The notes: generated from the letters alone by a model not told the origin. 64,000 bases of DNA from JBCFAY01 sp038562375 (GCA_038562375.1 JBCFAY010000002.1:124001-188000), one strand, 5' to 3'. Counted from the stretch's first letter, positions 8,728 to 18,294 are shown. A program made the numbers and translations.

Positions 8728-8751
8728 GCCGCCTGACTTAGGCGGCTTTTT
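8728..8751 (+). terminator. Rho-independent terminator after the structured element
   Basis: GCCGCC (8728-8733), a 7-nt loop, GGCGGC (8741-8746) and five T residues. It starts 5 nt after the tRNA-like CCA, so a plus-strand RNA covering 8439-8722 would end here. Confidence 0.8.
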
Positions 8752-8814
8752 CTGTCCTTTGGCATAAAAGAACCCTCTTTTTAGGAATTCTAGGGTCGTT
8801 CGGAACCGAAAGAT

Positions 8815-8869
8815 CGCGGTTCGAATCCGTTGCCAGGCAATAAAGAAAACCCGGAGACTCCGAGTTTTT
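8815..8869 (+). other. Second tRNA-3'-end-like fragment with its own terminator
   Basis: CGCGG-TTCGAAT-CCGTT at 8815-8831 resembles a T-arm (four of five pairs including one wobble), followed by TGCCAGGCAA and then a hairpin-T-tract terminator at 8846-8869 (AAAAC-C-CGGA loop TCCG-A-GTTTTT). I could not fold an anticodon arm upstream. This is probably a truncated tRNA-like relic rather than a gene. Confidence 0.4.
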
Positions 8870-8989
8870 CGGCGGTGTAAAAAGTTATTCTCCGAATCCT
8901 TTTTTTCGGATCACATGCGCTTTAAGACACGTGCCGCGCATCTGCACGCAGCGCGTTTGCAGCAAATACGGCGGTCGGGTCAATGGAAG

Positions 8990-11191
8990 CTATTTAAATG
9001 GGATTGAAACAATATCCCTTCCGATGGCTTGTGATATCGCATTGATAATTGCGGGCGCGCCCGGCACGGTGGAAACTTCGCCGATGCCTTTGGCGCCATA
9101 GGGGCCCGTAGGCTCATGTTTTTCGATAAAATCCACCTGTATCGACGGCATATCCAAGGAATTCGGAATGCGATAATTCCGAAGGCTTGTCGTCAACGGT
9201 TTCCCCGTGTCCGCGACTTCGATTTGCTCGGTAAGCGCATACCCCATCCCCATCAGGATCCCGCCGTGAAGCTGGCCTTCAATGAGCTGCCTGTTGATGC
9301 ATCTGCCGACGTCATGCACCGCAATATAATCGGTGACGACGACCCTATTCGTGTCCTTTTCTACCTTAACCCTTGCGATATGCGCTCCATAAGACGTTGG
9401 GGAGAACATCGCAGCGTACGTTTCCTGCACAATGAGTTCCCGATGGGACGTGTTTTGCGCATGTACCGCCAGTTCGGAGTAAGCGGCGGTATGCCCATGC
9501 CCGCAGATATGACCGTTCCCGTGCGTATAGTCGTCGGGGCTTCCGCCGAAGAGAGCGGCAGCCTCGTCTTTAAGCTGTTTTAACAATGCCCGCGAGGCCT
9601 TCTTTGCCGCGTTGCCCCCGATATATACGCCGTGGCTTGAATAATCGCCGAGGTTCCAAGGGCAGGCGTTTGTATCGCCGGATACCACGGCAATGTTTTC
9701 AAACGGAATCTCCAACTCATGCGAGACGATCTGCAATTGCATGGTGACGGAGCCGTTTCCCATATCGTGGGTGCCGGTGAATAAAACGCAGCTGCCGTCC
9801 TCATTCATTTTCAGCATCAGGCAGATTTGGTCCCTGTGTACGCCAAAACAGCCGTTGCCATGGCATCCCATCGCGATGCCGACCCCAATCCGGTATTTCC
9901 CGTTTTCATCGTCCAGCGTCTTCCAGTTTTCCTTTAACGCCAATGCGCGCGTTAAGCAATCTTTAGGATGGGGATTCCCCAGGGGCGTCCCGTATAACGG
10001 ATTCGCATCCTCCGGATCAACGAGGTTCTTCATCAGTAAATCGGCCATCCCAAGCCCCAATGCGTTTGCGATTTGCTGCATGTGGCGCTGCTGCGCAAAT
10101 GCGATTTGCGGCGAGCCGTATCCGCGCATCGCCCCGGCCACCGGCGTGTTGGTATATACGGGCCGGCCGGTAAATCGCATGTTCCTGCATTTGTACATGA
10201 TAAACACATCGTGTCCCATCGTGCCCGTAACATTGAGCGCGGAAGTCGCATAAGCGCCCGTGTTGTTGATGATTTTGACCTCCTGCGCCAGCAGCTCGCC
10301 ATCGCGCTTTACACCGGAGCGGATATAGATCGCGCTGCCGTGCCGGGTATAGGTAGAGAGCATACTTTCGCGCCGCGTAAGCGCAAGTTTGACGGGATGA
10401 CCCGTCATCATAGCCAACTGCGCGGCGACCGGCTCATGCGTGAGTTCGAGCTTTCCGCCGAAACCGCCGCCTATCGCAGGGGAGAGTATGCGGATTTTGC
10501 TCAGCGGCATATGGAATATACGAGCTAAAATAATTCTTACGCTAAAGGTGTTTTGATGGGGAACAGTGATCGTCAGAACCCCATTCTCATCGAATTCAGC
10601 AAAATATACATGCAGTTCGATGGCCGCATGGTGAACGGGCGACGTGTGATACCATCCATCCAATATGAAGTCGGCTTTCTCCATAGCCTCTTCGACATTC
10701 CCGCATTCCTCCGTCATCGTGGCGACGATATTCCCTCCTGGATGGATCGGGGACGCATTTTCCTGCATTGCGGAGATCGGATCCGTATAAAACGGAAGCG
10801 GCGAATACTCCACCTTGATTTTCCCGATCGCTTCCTGCGCTATCTTGGGGGTCGCCGCAGCCACCGCTGCGACCCTATCGCCGACAAAACGCACGGTATC
10901 GGAAAATATCTGCTCCGTTTCCGGCAGCCGATGCTCATAAAAACGCGTTGCGCTGTTGTATTTTGAGGGGGGCGTGTTTTGGAATGTAGCGACCGCGTAT
11001 ACGCCCGGCAATGCTTCCGCTTCCGACGTATCGATCGCGACGATCTTCGCATGAGGCACCGGTGAGGTGAGCAAACGAGCATGCAGCATATTCGGCTTTT
11101 TAATATCGCCGACAAATCGAAAGCGACCCGTCGCCTTCATATTGGCGTCGCGGATCGGCAGGGAATCGCCTATCGCCATAATACGCTGCAT
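8990..11191 (-). CDS. Molybdenum hydroxylase large (Mo-binding) subunit, xanthine dehydrogenase family
   Basis: About 733 aa. The N-terminal aldehyde oxidase a/b hammerhead-like domain (from IRDANMKATGRFRFVGD) is followed by the molybdopterin-binding half with AIGGGFGGK, the RGYGSPQ motif and, near the C-terminus, the catalytic-Glu motif GAKGIGEV. Such subunits hydroxylate purines, aldehydes or N-heterocycles using water. The start is ATG 11191, with GAGG 5 nt upstream; an upstream in-frame TTG at 11257 lies within a hairpin and is unlikely. It is the last gene of the flavoprotein-deaminase-BMP transporter operon. No FAD or [2Fe-2S] subunit is adjacent; the small subunit at 26263-26742 is the nearest candidate. 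Confidence 0.88.
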   Translation of the reverse strand: MQRIMAIGDSLPIRDANMKATGRFRFVGDIKKPNMLHARLLTSPVPHAKIVAIDTSEAEALPGVYAVATFQNTPPSKYNSATRFYEHRLPETEQIFSDTVRFVGDRVAAVAAATPKIAQEAIGKIKVEYSPLPFYTDPISAMQENASPIHPGGNIVATMTEECGNVEEAMEKADFILDGWYHTSPVHHAAIELHVYFAEFDENGVLTITVPHQNTFSVRIILARIFHMPLSKIRILSPAIGGGFGGKLELTHEPVAAQLAMMTGHPVKLALTRRESMLSTYTRHGSAIYIRSGVKRDGELLAQEVKIINNTGAYATSALNVTGTMGHDVFIMYKCRNMRFTGRPVYTNTPVAGAMRGYGSPQIAFAQQRHMQQIANALGLGMADLLMKNLVDPEDANPLYGTPLGNPHPKDCLTRALALKENWKTLDDENGKYRIGVGIAMGCHGNGCFGVHRDQICLMLKMNEDGSCVLFTGTHDMGNGSVTMQLQIVSHELEIPFENIAVVSGDTNACPWNLGDYSSHGVYIGGNAAKKASRALLKQLKDEAAALFGGSPDDYTHGNGHICGHGHTAAYSELAVHAQNTSHRELIVQETYAAMFSPTSYGAHIARVKVEKDTNRVVVTDYIAVHDVGRCINRQLIEGQLHGGILMGMGYALTEQIEVADTGKPLTTSLRNYRIPNSLDMPSIQVDFIEKHEPTGPYGAKGIGEVSTVPGAPAIINAISQAIGRDIVSIPFK

Positions 11192-11206
11192 ATTGACCTC
11201 ACAGGT

Positions 11207-11252
11207 ATTACCGCGACTTTTGCGGCGGGCAAGCCGCAAAAGCCACGGTAAT
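11207..11252 (-). other. Long hairpin upstream of the Mo-subunit gene
   Basis: A 20-bp inverted repeat with two mismatches (11207-11226 and 11233-11252) with a 6-nt loop sits about 8 nt upstream of the GAGG site of the molybdenum subunit gene. It has no U-tract, so it may be a transcript-processing or translation-control element separating this gene from the BMP gene. Confidence 0.5.
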
Positions 11253-11324
11253 CTCAAGAACTATGGAAGCTTGTATTTCAGGCAAGAAGCTCGATCAAAA
11301 TCAAACTATTTACGCCCGCTGTTT

Positions 11325-12434
11325 TCAATAGCTCCCATCCACATTTTCAACCAGCCAATCCATGCTGCGGATGATCTCATCGCTCAGCGGCTGCCCGGCG
11401 GTGCCGTGCACATTGCCCTTATTATCCTTCACTTCGCCATCGAACGGCTGGATTTCGCCGGCCTTCAGCTTTGCCAGCACGTCCTCGAATTTTTGTTTGA
11501 CGTCGGCGGGCACGATATCCGCGTTCAGATCGGTAAACGCGCCGCAGCCTTCGTTCATTCCCCAGAACACATCGTCGATGTGCGTCGTTCCCGCCTTGTA
11601 TTGCTCCACGATATGTTTATAGATGGGGCCCCACTTCCAAAGGAAGGATGTTAAAACAGCCTTTGGCGCGAAATCCTTCATATCGATCGTAAATCCGATG
11701 CAATATCCGCCGCGGTCCTGCGCGGTTTGAGAAACCGCAGAGGTGTTCGTATGCATACCGATCACGGTGGCGCCGGCGTCCATCAACGCGTTGGTGCCCT
11801 CTTTTTCGGCGGTGACGTCATACCAGGTGTTAGTGAACACCGTCTTCACAACCGCGTTGGGCCTTGCATATTTGACGCCCAGCGCGAAGCCGTTGAGCGC
11901 CCTAAGAACGGTAGGCATCGGCTGTGTTGCGACGTAGCCGAGCACGTCGCCTTTGGACATGCTGCCGGCAAGATATCCGGTGAGGAATACCGCTTCATAG
12001 TTGCGGACATCGTAGATGCCGAGGTTATCGGTAATGACATCCGTTCCGCCCTGGCAGAGGTAGAAGCTGATATCCGGATATTTCGCTGCGGATTCCTTCA
12101 TCAGCTCAACATAATAGGATGTTGCGAAAATCAGTTTGCAGCCTTCTTCGACCAATTGCTGAATAACGGCCATCCCGTCCGCGCCCGAATCGGGCACGTT
12201 CTCTACCCAGACGACTTCGATGCCGTCGACGTTCTCTTCAAGGTATTGGCATCCTTCATAATGGGCGGCCGTCCAGGCGCTGCCGTCGACCGTATTGTTG
12301 TTGACAAAACCGATTTTTAGGACTTCGCCTGTAGATTGGGGCGTGCCTGCAGTTTGCGCGCATCCGGCGCATAAAACGCTGATGAGCACGAATGCCAACA
12401 ATAAGGAAATCGCTTGCTTTACCCTGTGTTTCAT
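11325..12434 (-). CDS. BMP-family basic membrane lipoprotein, ABC importer binding protein
   Basis: This 369-aa extracellular lipoprotein has a signal peptide with lipobox CAGC at about residues 22-25 and a periplasmic-binding-protein fold of the BMP (PnrA-like) family from about residue 38 (KIGFVNNNTVDGSAWTAAHYEG). BMP proteins bind nucleosides or purine-type ligands. AGGAGG stands 8 nt before the ATG. It follows the cognate permease pair and ATPase in the same operon, separated by a 97-bp gap containing a palindrome. Linkage to an aminohydrolase and a molybdenum hydroxylase suggests a purine or related heterocycle as the ligand. Confidence 0.88.
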   Translation of the reverse strand: MKHRVKQAISLLLAFVLISVLCAGCAQTAGTPQSTGEVLKIGFVNNNTVDGSAWTAAHYEGCQYLEENVDGIEVVWVENVPDSGADGMAVIQQLVEEGCKLIFATSYYVELMKESAAKYPDISFYLCQGGTDVITDNLGIYDVRNYEAVFLTGYLAGSMSKGDVLGYVATQPMPTVLRALNGFALGVKYARPNAVVKTVFTNTWYDVTAEKEGTNALMDAGATVIGMHTNTSAVSQTAQDRGGYCIGFTIDMKDFAPKAVLTSFLWKWGPIYKHIVEQYKAGTTHIDDVFWGMNEGCGAFTDLNADIVPADVKQKFEDVLAKLKAGEIQPFDGEVKDNKGNVHGTAGQPLSDEIIRSMDWLVENVDGSY

Positions 12435-12479
12435 AAGTCCATCCTCCTGTTTTTATTTTTCTGCGCTTGAACCAACGAC

Positions 12480-12496
12480 TTGCCGATAATCGGCAA
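12480..12496 (-). other. Short hairpin between permease and BMP genes
   Basis: TTGCCGA and TCGGCAA pair around a 3-nt loop in the 97-bp gap between the second permease and the BMP gene. No T-tract follows. It is probably an mRNA stability element giving more binding protein than permease. Confidence 0.4.
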
Positions 12497-12531
12497 AGTG
12501 TGCAATTTTAAAACGGCGCGGATAAAGCCGA

Positions 12532-13464
12532 TCAGCGGCCTTCTCGATCATAAGGCTGCCCCAGCGAAGAGGGAGACGGATTCCTTCCGCGGCTGCGCTT
12601 GTTTGTGAAAATCAGCAAAACGGCGACCGTGCAAAGATACGGCAACATGCTGATGAAATGCGAGGAAATCGAGGTATCGATCAACTGCAACCGCAGGGAC
12701 AGCACGCTGATTCCGCCGAACAATATCGCGCCCAAGGCGGCAATGGCAGGATTCCAACCTGAGAATATAACGAGCGCTACCGCAATCCAGCCTTTGCCGG
12801 CCGTCATGCCGTCAAACCAAAGCGGGGTGTAGCAAAGCGTCAGATACGCGCCGCCCAAGGCGGTTAAAACGCTGCCGACGCAGGCGTAAAGATAGCGCGT
12901 ACGATACACGTTGATTCCCAGCGTGTCCGCGGCCCTCGGGTTTTCGCCGATGGTCCTCAGCTGCATCCCCCATTTGGTTTTATAGATGAATATACATGCC
13001 GCGATAACGACGGCGTACAATACATAGACCATCAGATCCTGATCGAACAATACATCCCCCACCACGGGGATTTTGCTTAACAGCGGGATTTTCAGCGTCG
13101 GAAAATGCAGATCCAGCGCGCTGGTGCTGGCTGATTTTCCGATATAGCCGCTCAATCCGGTTCCGAAAAGCGTGATGGACAACCCGCTGACGACCTGATC
13201 CGCCTGCAGCGTTACCGTGAGAAAGGCGAACAGCAAACCGATCAGCAAGCCGACCGCGGCTGCGGTGAAGATGCCCAGCGCCAGGTTGGACGTGTTGAGC
13301 ACCACCATATACCCGCTCACAGCCCCCATGAGCATGACGCCTTCCAGGCCCAGATTCATGATACCGCTGCGCTGGCTGACGATTTCTCCGGTTGCCGCGT
13401 AGAGTATCGGCGTGGCGGCGCCGATTGTGCCTTTGAGAAAAGATATAATCAAAGCCAAATTCAT
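12532..13464 (-). CDS. BMP-type ABC transporter permease (second subunit)
   Basis: This 310-aa integral membrane protein of the BPD_transp_2 superfamily has about eight to nine hydrophobic helices and family signatures such as GAATPILYAATGEIVSQRSG, the NLGLEGVMLMGA segment and GENPRAADTLGINVYR in the cytoplasmic coupling loop. It pairs with the upstream permease to form the channel of a nucleoside/purine importer. The start codon overlaps the upstream stop by 4 bp. Confidence 0.9.
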   Translation of the reverse strand: MNLALIISFLKGTIGAATPILYAATGEIVSQRSGIMNLGLEGVMLMGAVSGYMVVLNTSNLALGIFTAAAVGLLIGLLFAFLTVTLQADQVVSGLSITLFGTGLSGYIGKSASTSALDLHFPTLKIPLLSKIPVVGDVLFDQDLMVYVLYAVVIAACIFIYKTKWGMQLRTIGENPRAADTLGINVYRTRYLYACVGSVLTALGGAYLTLCYTPLWFDGMTAGKGWIAVALVIFSGWNPAIAALGAILFGGISVLSLRLQLIDTSISSHFISMLPYLCTVAVLLIFTNKRSRGRNPSPSSLGQPYDREGR

Positions 13465-14561
13465 ATTATCTTTTGCTCCCTTCCAAGCGTCCCCCAGGCA
13501 ATACGGTACCGTGTGAAAAATTCACCGCCCAATACGAACAGCAGAATCGAGCCTTGTATCATCGTGACGATTTGAACCGGCAAACCGGCAATCTGCATAC
13601 TGTAGCCGCCCGCCTGCATGCCGCCCAGCAATATAGACACCACCAGCACGATCAGCGGGTTGAATTTGCTCAAATATGCGATGATGATCCCTGTATAACC
13701 TGCATTGTTCGATATTCCCGCCTGCAGGAGGCCAACGGTTCCGGAGGCCTCAACAAAACCCGCCATGCCGGCGATCGCGCCGCTGAGGAGCAATGTTATC
13801 ACGATGTTCCTCGGGATGTTTATCCCGGCATAATGCGCAGCTTTCCGGCTTTCGCCAAGAATCCTGATACGATATCCCCAGACGCTGCGGCGGAAGACGA
13901 AATATAAAACTACGGCCGTGAACAACGCGATGAGTATGCCGCTATGGACGCCGATCCCAATATCCGGCAGCCGTTGTTCCTGCAAAAACTTGGCGGTATA
14001 CGGCATGTTGTTTCCGTGGGGATCGCGCCAAGGGCCATATATGAAATAATCCAAAAAATGAATCGCGACGTAATTGAACATCAAGGTCAGGAGTATTTCA
14101 TTTACATTGAGATAGGCCTTTGGAAACGCGGCAAAGCTTGCCCAAGCCGCGCCGGCCAACATGCCCGCAAGCATCATGGCAGGCAGTATGAGCGGTGCCG
14201 GAATAAAGTCGCAAAACAGCGCCACGCCCGCCGCCGCCCAAGCGCCAAGAAGCATTTGACCTTCGGCGCCGACGTTCACAAGCTGCGCTTTAAACGCGAG
14301 CGAAATGGCAAACCCGCACAGCATAAGCGGGATCGATTTGGTTAGGGTGGTGCTAAAGCGTCCCCATGTACCGAACGCGCCGTTGAACATCTTTAAATAT
14401 ACGGTGAACGGATTGTTCCCAAACAGCTGTATCAATACGCCGCAGAAAAAGAAGGCGCAGCATACGGAGAGGACGGGGATAGCGGTTTTTAGATACTTAG
14501 GGGTTTGCAGGCGTTTTACGAGCTTTAAGCCCCGGGATTTGCAGCCATCGCTTTGCTTCAT
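13461..14561 (-). CDS. BMP-type ABC transporter permease (first subunit)
   Basis: This 366-aa multi-spanning permease has the NVGAEGQMLLGA motif, a coupling loop GESRKAAHYAGINIPRN and the longer N-terminal cytoplasmic lead typical of the first permease in BMP systems. It overlaps the ATPase stop by 4 bp (ATGA), so ATPase, permease 1 and permease 2 are translationally coupled. Confidence 0.9.
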   Translation of the reverse strand: MKQSDGCKSRGLKLVKRLQTPKYLKTAIPVLSVCCAFFFCGVLIQLFGNNPFTVYLKMFNGAFGTWGRFSTTLTKSIPLMLCGFAISLAFKAQLVNVGAEGQMLLGAWAAAGVALFCDFIPAPLILPAMMLAGMLAGAAWASFAAFPKAYLNVNEILLTLMFNYVAIHFLDYFIYGPWRDPHGNNMPYTAKFLQEQRLPDIGIGVHSGILIALFTAVVLYFVFRRSVWGYRIRILGESRKAAHYAGINIPRNIVITLLLSGAIAGMAGFVEASGTVGLLQAGISNNAGYTGIIIAYLSKFNPLIVLVVSILLGGMQAGGYSMQIAGLPVQIVTMIQGSILLFVLGGEFFTRYRIAWGTLGREQKII

Positions 14562-16078
14562 ATCCTATCCTCCTGTGCGAAGCCGACCATGAGCCTTCCG
14601 ACCTGTTCATAGGTCGTATTTTTGCTCTCAAGGATTCCTGTGATCTCGCCCTTAAACAGCACGGCAATCCTGTCCGCAATCTCGAATATCTCCTCCAAGT
14701 CCTCCGATATCAAAAGGATCGCGGCATTTCCGGCCTTTTGTTCAAGCAATATGCGATGCACTTCTTCGGCCGCGTTGATATCCAATCCCCGCACGGGATA
14801 GGCTGCGATAATAAGCTTTGGCGCGCCGTCGGTTTCACGGCCAAACAATAATTTCTGTTGATTGCCGCCGGACATGAGCTTGACCGGTTTTGCCGCGCCC
14901 GTTGTCTGGATATTGTATTTCCGGATAATTTCCGTGGCTTTCGCCGAAACTTTTTTATAATTTAGAAACCCGAATTTGCTGTATGCCTTATCGTTTCTGA
15001 GCACGATGTTGTCCAATAGATTGAAATTGCGCACGAGCCCTGTTTCCAGCCTGTCTTCCGGGACAAAAGCGAGGCTCTTGGATTGAAAGTCATGAAAGCC
15101 TTTCTTGGTGACGACTTGATCTTCAATAAGGATCGTTCCGTCCGTTATCGGTCTGAGCCCTGAGATTACTTCCGCAAGTTCCTTTTGTCCGTTTCCTGAA
15201 ATGCCTGCGATTCCGACGATCTCCGATTCGTGAATGTCCAAATCCACATGGTTCAAGGCGGGCAGATTCTTATCGTTCAGCGCGCAAACGCCCTTTAGGC
15301 GCAACAGGATCTTGCCGCGCTGCTGTTCCGCGTACGAGGTTTGTTCCCTCGGCGCGCTGCTGCCGACCATCATCTGCGTCAGGCGGCCCTGATCGATTTC
15401 CGAGCGCAGCATCGTAGCCACGTTTGATCCCTGCCGCAGCACGGAAATCCGATCCGCAAACCTCATGACTTCATAGAGCTTATGCGTTATGAATACGATG
15501 GCCTTGCCTTTGGCCTTCATGGCGGAGAGCACGTCGAATAGTTTTTCCGTTTCCTGCGGGGTGAGTACCGCCGTAGGTTCATCCAAGATAAGAACCTGTG
15601 TGCCGCGGAAAAGAAGCTTTACGATCTCGACCCGCTGCTGTTCGCCTACCGATAGCTGCCAAATCTTGGCGGAGGGATCTACCGCCAACCCGAATTCTTC
15701 CGAACATTGCTTCACGCGCTTGCACATTTCGCCCATGCGCAGGAAATTCTTGCATTCAGCGGAACCTAGAAATACATTCTCACAAACGGAAAGCGGCTCC
15801 ACCAGATTAAAATGCTGATGTACCATGCCGATGCCGAGCCTCACCGCATCTTTGGGCGATTTGAGCATGCATGGTTTCCCATGATAGAGTATTTCTCCTT
15901 CGTCCGGACGATAAAGACCTGTGAGCACATTCATCAGGGAGCTTTTCCCCGCACCGTTTTCGCCCAAAAGCGCATGGATTTCACCGGGGTATATTTGCAG
16001 GCTTACATCCTTATTTGCAACAACGCCCGGGAACCGTTTGGTGATATGTTTCATTTCGATGATCGGCGCAACTGACAT
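14558..16078 (-). CDS. Double-domain ABC ATPase of BMP-type importer
   Basis: This ATPase of about 506 aa has two nucleotide-binding domains. The first has Walker A GENGAGKSS, signature LSVGEQQRVEI and Walker B LILDEPTAVLTPQE. The second has the degenerate Walker A GISGNGQKE, signature MSGGNQQKLLFGRE and a Walker B-like AAYPVRGLDI. This asymmetric arrangement is normal for the sugar/nucleoside import family. ATG 16078 is chosen because GGTGAGGTGG lies 5 nt upstream; a GTG 9 bp earlier sits on that site. Confidence 0.9.
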   Translation of the reverse strand: MSVAPIIEMKHITKRFPGVVANKDVSLQIYPGEIHALLGENGAGKSSLMNVLTGLYRPDEGEILYHGKPCMLKSPKDAVRLGIGMVHQHFNLVEPLSVCENVFLGSAECKNFLRMGEMCKRVKQCSEEFGLAVDPSAKIWQLSVGEQQRVEIVKLLFRGTQVLILDEPTAVLTPQETEKLFDVLSAMKAKGKAIVFITHKLYEVMRFADRISVLRQGSNVATMLRSEIDQGRLTQMMVGSSAPREQTSYAEQQRGKILLRLKGVCALNDKNLPALNHVDLDIHESEIVGIAGISGNGQKELAEVISGLRPITDGTILIEDQVVTKKGFHDFQSKSLAFVPEDRLETGLVRNFNLLDNIVLRNDKAYSKFGFLNYKKVSAKATEIIRKYNIQTTGAAKPVKLMSGGNQQKLLFGRETDGAPKLIIAAYPVRGLDINAAEEVHRILLEQKAGNAAILLISEDLEEIFEIADRIAVLFKGEITGILESKNTTYEQVGRLMVGFAQEDRI

Positions 16079-16088
16079 CTCGGCCACC

Positions 16089-17423
16089 TCACCTATAAAG
16101 GCCGCGATCGCGGGCGCGCTCCGTGACGCGCTTTACGGCCTTTTCACAATCCAGTTTCAATTTTTCAAAATCCATCGAAACGAAATGACCTTCTTGATAC
16201 AGTATTTTTCCGTTCACGATCGTGGTGTCGACATCGCGTCCATTGCTTGCATATACCAAGGAGGAATAGATCGATTCTTCATGAAACGGAATATTGCCGA
16301 CAGACGGCTTGATCACGATGATATCCGCCTGTTTCCCCACCTCCAGCGAGCCGATCTTGTTTTGCAGCCCCAGAGCTTCCGCCCCGCCGACGCTGGCCAA
16401 AGCGAATAGTTCGAAGGCAGGCAGGGCGCAAGGCCCCTCTTTGAGCTTCTGCAGGAATCCTGCAAGGCGCATCTCTTGGAACATGTCGAGGTTGTCGTTG
16501 CAGGCAGCGGTATCCGAGCCGAGTGAAACATTGATTTTTTCTTTCATATAAGTCGTAACCGGCGCGATTCCGGACGCGGCCTTGCAGTTACAGGACGGAC
16601 AGTGCAGCACGCTTACGTTGTGCTTTTTCAAAATAGACCGTTCCTCTTCATCTACGTAAATGCAATGCGCCATCTGCATTTTGCAATCGGTTAACCCGAA
16701 CTGATGGAAGTACGCGATAGCGCTCATACCCTTCTCTTTTTGGATATAGCGGCATTCAGAAATGTTTTCATTCGCATGGGTATGCACCGGGATATTATAT
16801 TTCATCGCGATTTCACGGACGCCGCGCAGCGATTCATCGCTGATATTGAGCACCCATCGGATGGGTATTCCGAACGTAATCAGATCGCTCTTGTTCCGCC
16901 ATTTTTCAATGAACTCGACGGTTTCGCTCAATCCGAGATCCGTATCGTGGCGCAGGTAGTCGGCCGTCCAATCGCTGTCCATGATGGTGCGCCCAAGCTG
17001 CGCGCGTATCCCGCAATCCCGTACGGCGTTCGCGGTTTCAATATGGAACTTTGAGGTCCCCATATCGTTGATCGTCGTGGTTCCCTTGCGCAGCAATTCA
17101 CAGATTGCAAGCTGCGCCGAAAGGTATGCGGATTCGTCGTCGTGGCAGCTTTCCAGCGGCATGATGATATCCAGCCAATCCATCAGCTCCTTATCGTTCG
17201 CCAACCCGCGAAACAAGGTCTGGCAAAGATGCACATGGCTTTGCACAAACCCCGGCGCTACGATTTTCCCCGCCGCGTCCAAAACGGTATCGCCCGGTTG
17301 ACTGGAGATATTTGCACGGATATCGGCAATGGTGTCGTTTTCGATCAATATATCTGAAACAAACGCTTCCTGCGATGGATTCATCGTAAGAACATACCCG
17401 TTTTTTATGATCGTTCTGCTCAT
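16089..17423 (-). CDS. ATZ/TRZ-type metal-dependent aminohydrolase (purine or related deaminase)
   Basis: This amidohydrolase of about 444 aa carries the HxH metal motif in GFVQSHVH, the family run LFRGLANDKELMDWL, further ligands in HTHANEN and QMAHC, and the catalytic SD in LGSDTAACNDN. It resembles the MTA/SAH deaminase, 8-oxoguanine deaminase and SsnA/TrzN group, which removes amino (or halide) groups from purines, pterins or triazines. The ATG overlaps the flavoprotein stop by one base (TGATG) and the gene is 10 bp ahead of the ABC ATPase. Substrate specificity cannot be fixed from sequence; a purine base delivered by the linked importer fits the context. Confidence 0.82.
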   Translation of the reverse strand: MSRTIIKNGYVLTMNPSQEAFVSDILIENDTIADIRANISSQPGDTVLDAAGKIVAPGFVQSHVHLCQTLFRGLANDKELMDWLDIIMPLESCHDDESAYLSAQLAICELLRKGTTTINDMGTSKFHIETANAVRDCGIRAQLGRTIMDSDWTADYLRHDTDLGLSETVEFIEKWRNKSDLITFGIPIRWVLNISDESLRGVREIAMKYNIPVHTHANENISECRYIQKEKGMSAIAYFHQFGLTDCKMQMAHCIYVDEEERSILKKHNVSVLHCPSCNCKAASGIAPVTTYMKEKINVSLGSDTAACNDNLDMFQEMRLAGFLQKLKEGPCALPAFELFALASVGGAEALGLQNKIGSLEVGKQADIIVIKPSVGNIPFHEESIYSSLVYASNGRDVDTTIVNGKILYQEGHFVSMDFEKLKLDCEKAVKRVTERARDRGLYR

Positions 17424-18091
17424 CAGCAATCCCACCAGCCTTCCGTATGATAGATGGCTCTCCCATCATTCTCCAAAGCATTGCAGCCATATTTAAGAAT
17501 CGCAGCCGTCTGAGCAATCCTCTTTCCCAAGCGTCGGGCGCTTTCGATCCCTTGCACATCGTTTTTTGCACCGTCGAACGAACCGTCAACGCTGCACAAC
17601 GCCGCGCCTGCCGGTTCATGCAGCGATCCGCCGCAGGAAAGGATCTCATAGGTATAAAAGAAGTTCTGGAAGCAGAGCATCGTCATTTCCTGACCGCTGT
17701 TCCGGCCGCCGCCGACACAAATCGAACCGCCGACTTTGCCCGTGAAATGTCCCGGGTAAACCATCAGCGTTGGCCGTATTCTGCTCATGAACGCGTGAAA
17801 AATCGGAGTTGGGGTCATATTGTAAACCGGCGTAGCAAAAATATAGCCGTCGGCTTCCAAGAACGCCTGCTGTACTTCCTGAAAGTCATCCTTGATACAG
17901 CATAAGCTTTTGTGTTTTACACAACTATCACAATGTACGCACATGGAGATTTTTTTACCGCGCAGAGAAATAAGCCTGGTTGTTACATCCGCATCGATTT
18001 GTTTTGCAGCAAGCAACGCCTGCTCCAAAGCATATCGCGATCCGCTTTGGTTCCTGGCGCTTCCGGCAATGCCTAAAATCTTGATTTCCAT
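17423..18091 (-). CDS. Iron-sulfur flavoprotein (NADPH-dependent FMN reductase family)
   Basis: This protein of about 222 aa has a flavodoxin-like fold: phosphate-binding GIAGSARNQSGSR near the N-terminus and a substrate-side ATPVYNMTPTP. Its compact cysteine cluster C51-x2-C54-x2-C57-x6-C64-C65 matches the arrangement that binds a 4Fe-4S cluster in archaeal/clostridial Isf proteins. ATG 18091 has GGGGAG upstream. As first gene of an operon with a molybdenum hydroxylase that lacks an FAD subunit, it could carry electrons from that enzyme. That role is inferred. Confidence 0.8.
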   Translation of the reverse strand: MEIKILGIAGSARNQSGSRYALEQALLAAKQIDADVTTRLISLRGKKISMCVHCDSCVKHKSLCCIKDDFQEVQQAFLEADGYIFATPVYNMTPTPIFHAFMSRIRPTLMVYPGHFTGKVGGSICVGGGRNSGQEMTMLCFQNFFYTYEILSCGGSLHEPAGAALCSVDGSFDGAKNDVQGIESARRLGKRIAQTAAILKYGCNALENDGRAIYHTEGWWDC

Positions 18092-18210
18092 AGGACTCCC
18101 CACTTCTTAAAACATAGGATACAAAATGAAGCATTTAAAGTTTTGAGTTCGAGACGGGTACGTAAAACGATAATGTGCATATACTTATCATACAATATTA
18201 ACTTATGCTA

Positions 18211-18238
18211 TTATTACATATAATTGAATGCTCGTCAA
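18211..18238 (-). promoter_or_regulatory. Putative sigma-A promoter for the flavoprotein-deaminase-BMP operon
   Basis: On the minus strand, TTGACG (18233-18238) and TAATAA (18211-18216) are separated by 16 bp, about 120 bp ahead of the flavoprotein start, in an AT-rich non-coding gap (18092-18356). Confidence 0.5.
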
Positions 18239-18294
18239 GCATTCCGAGACCGAAATCCACAGGTAGTCCATAGTCAATTATAAAACAGCGCAGG

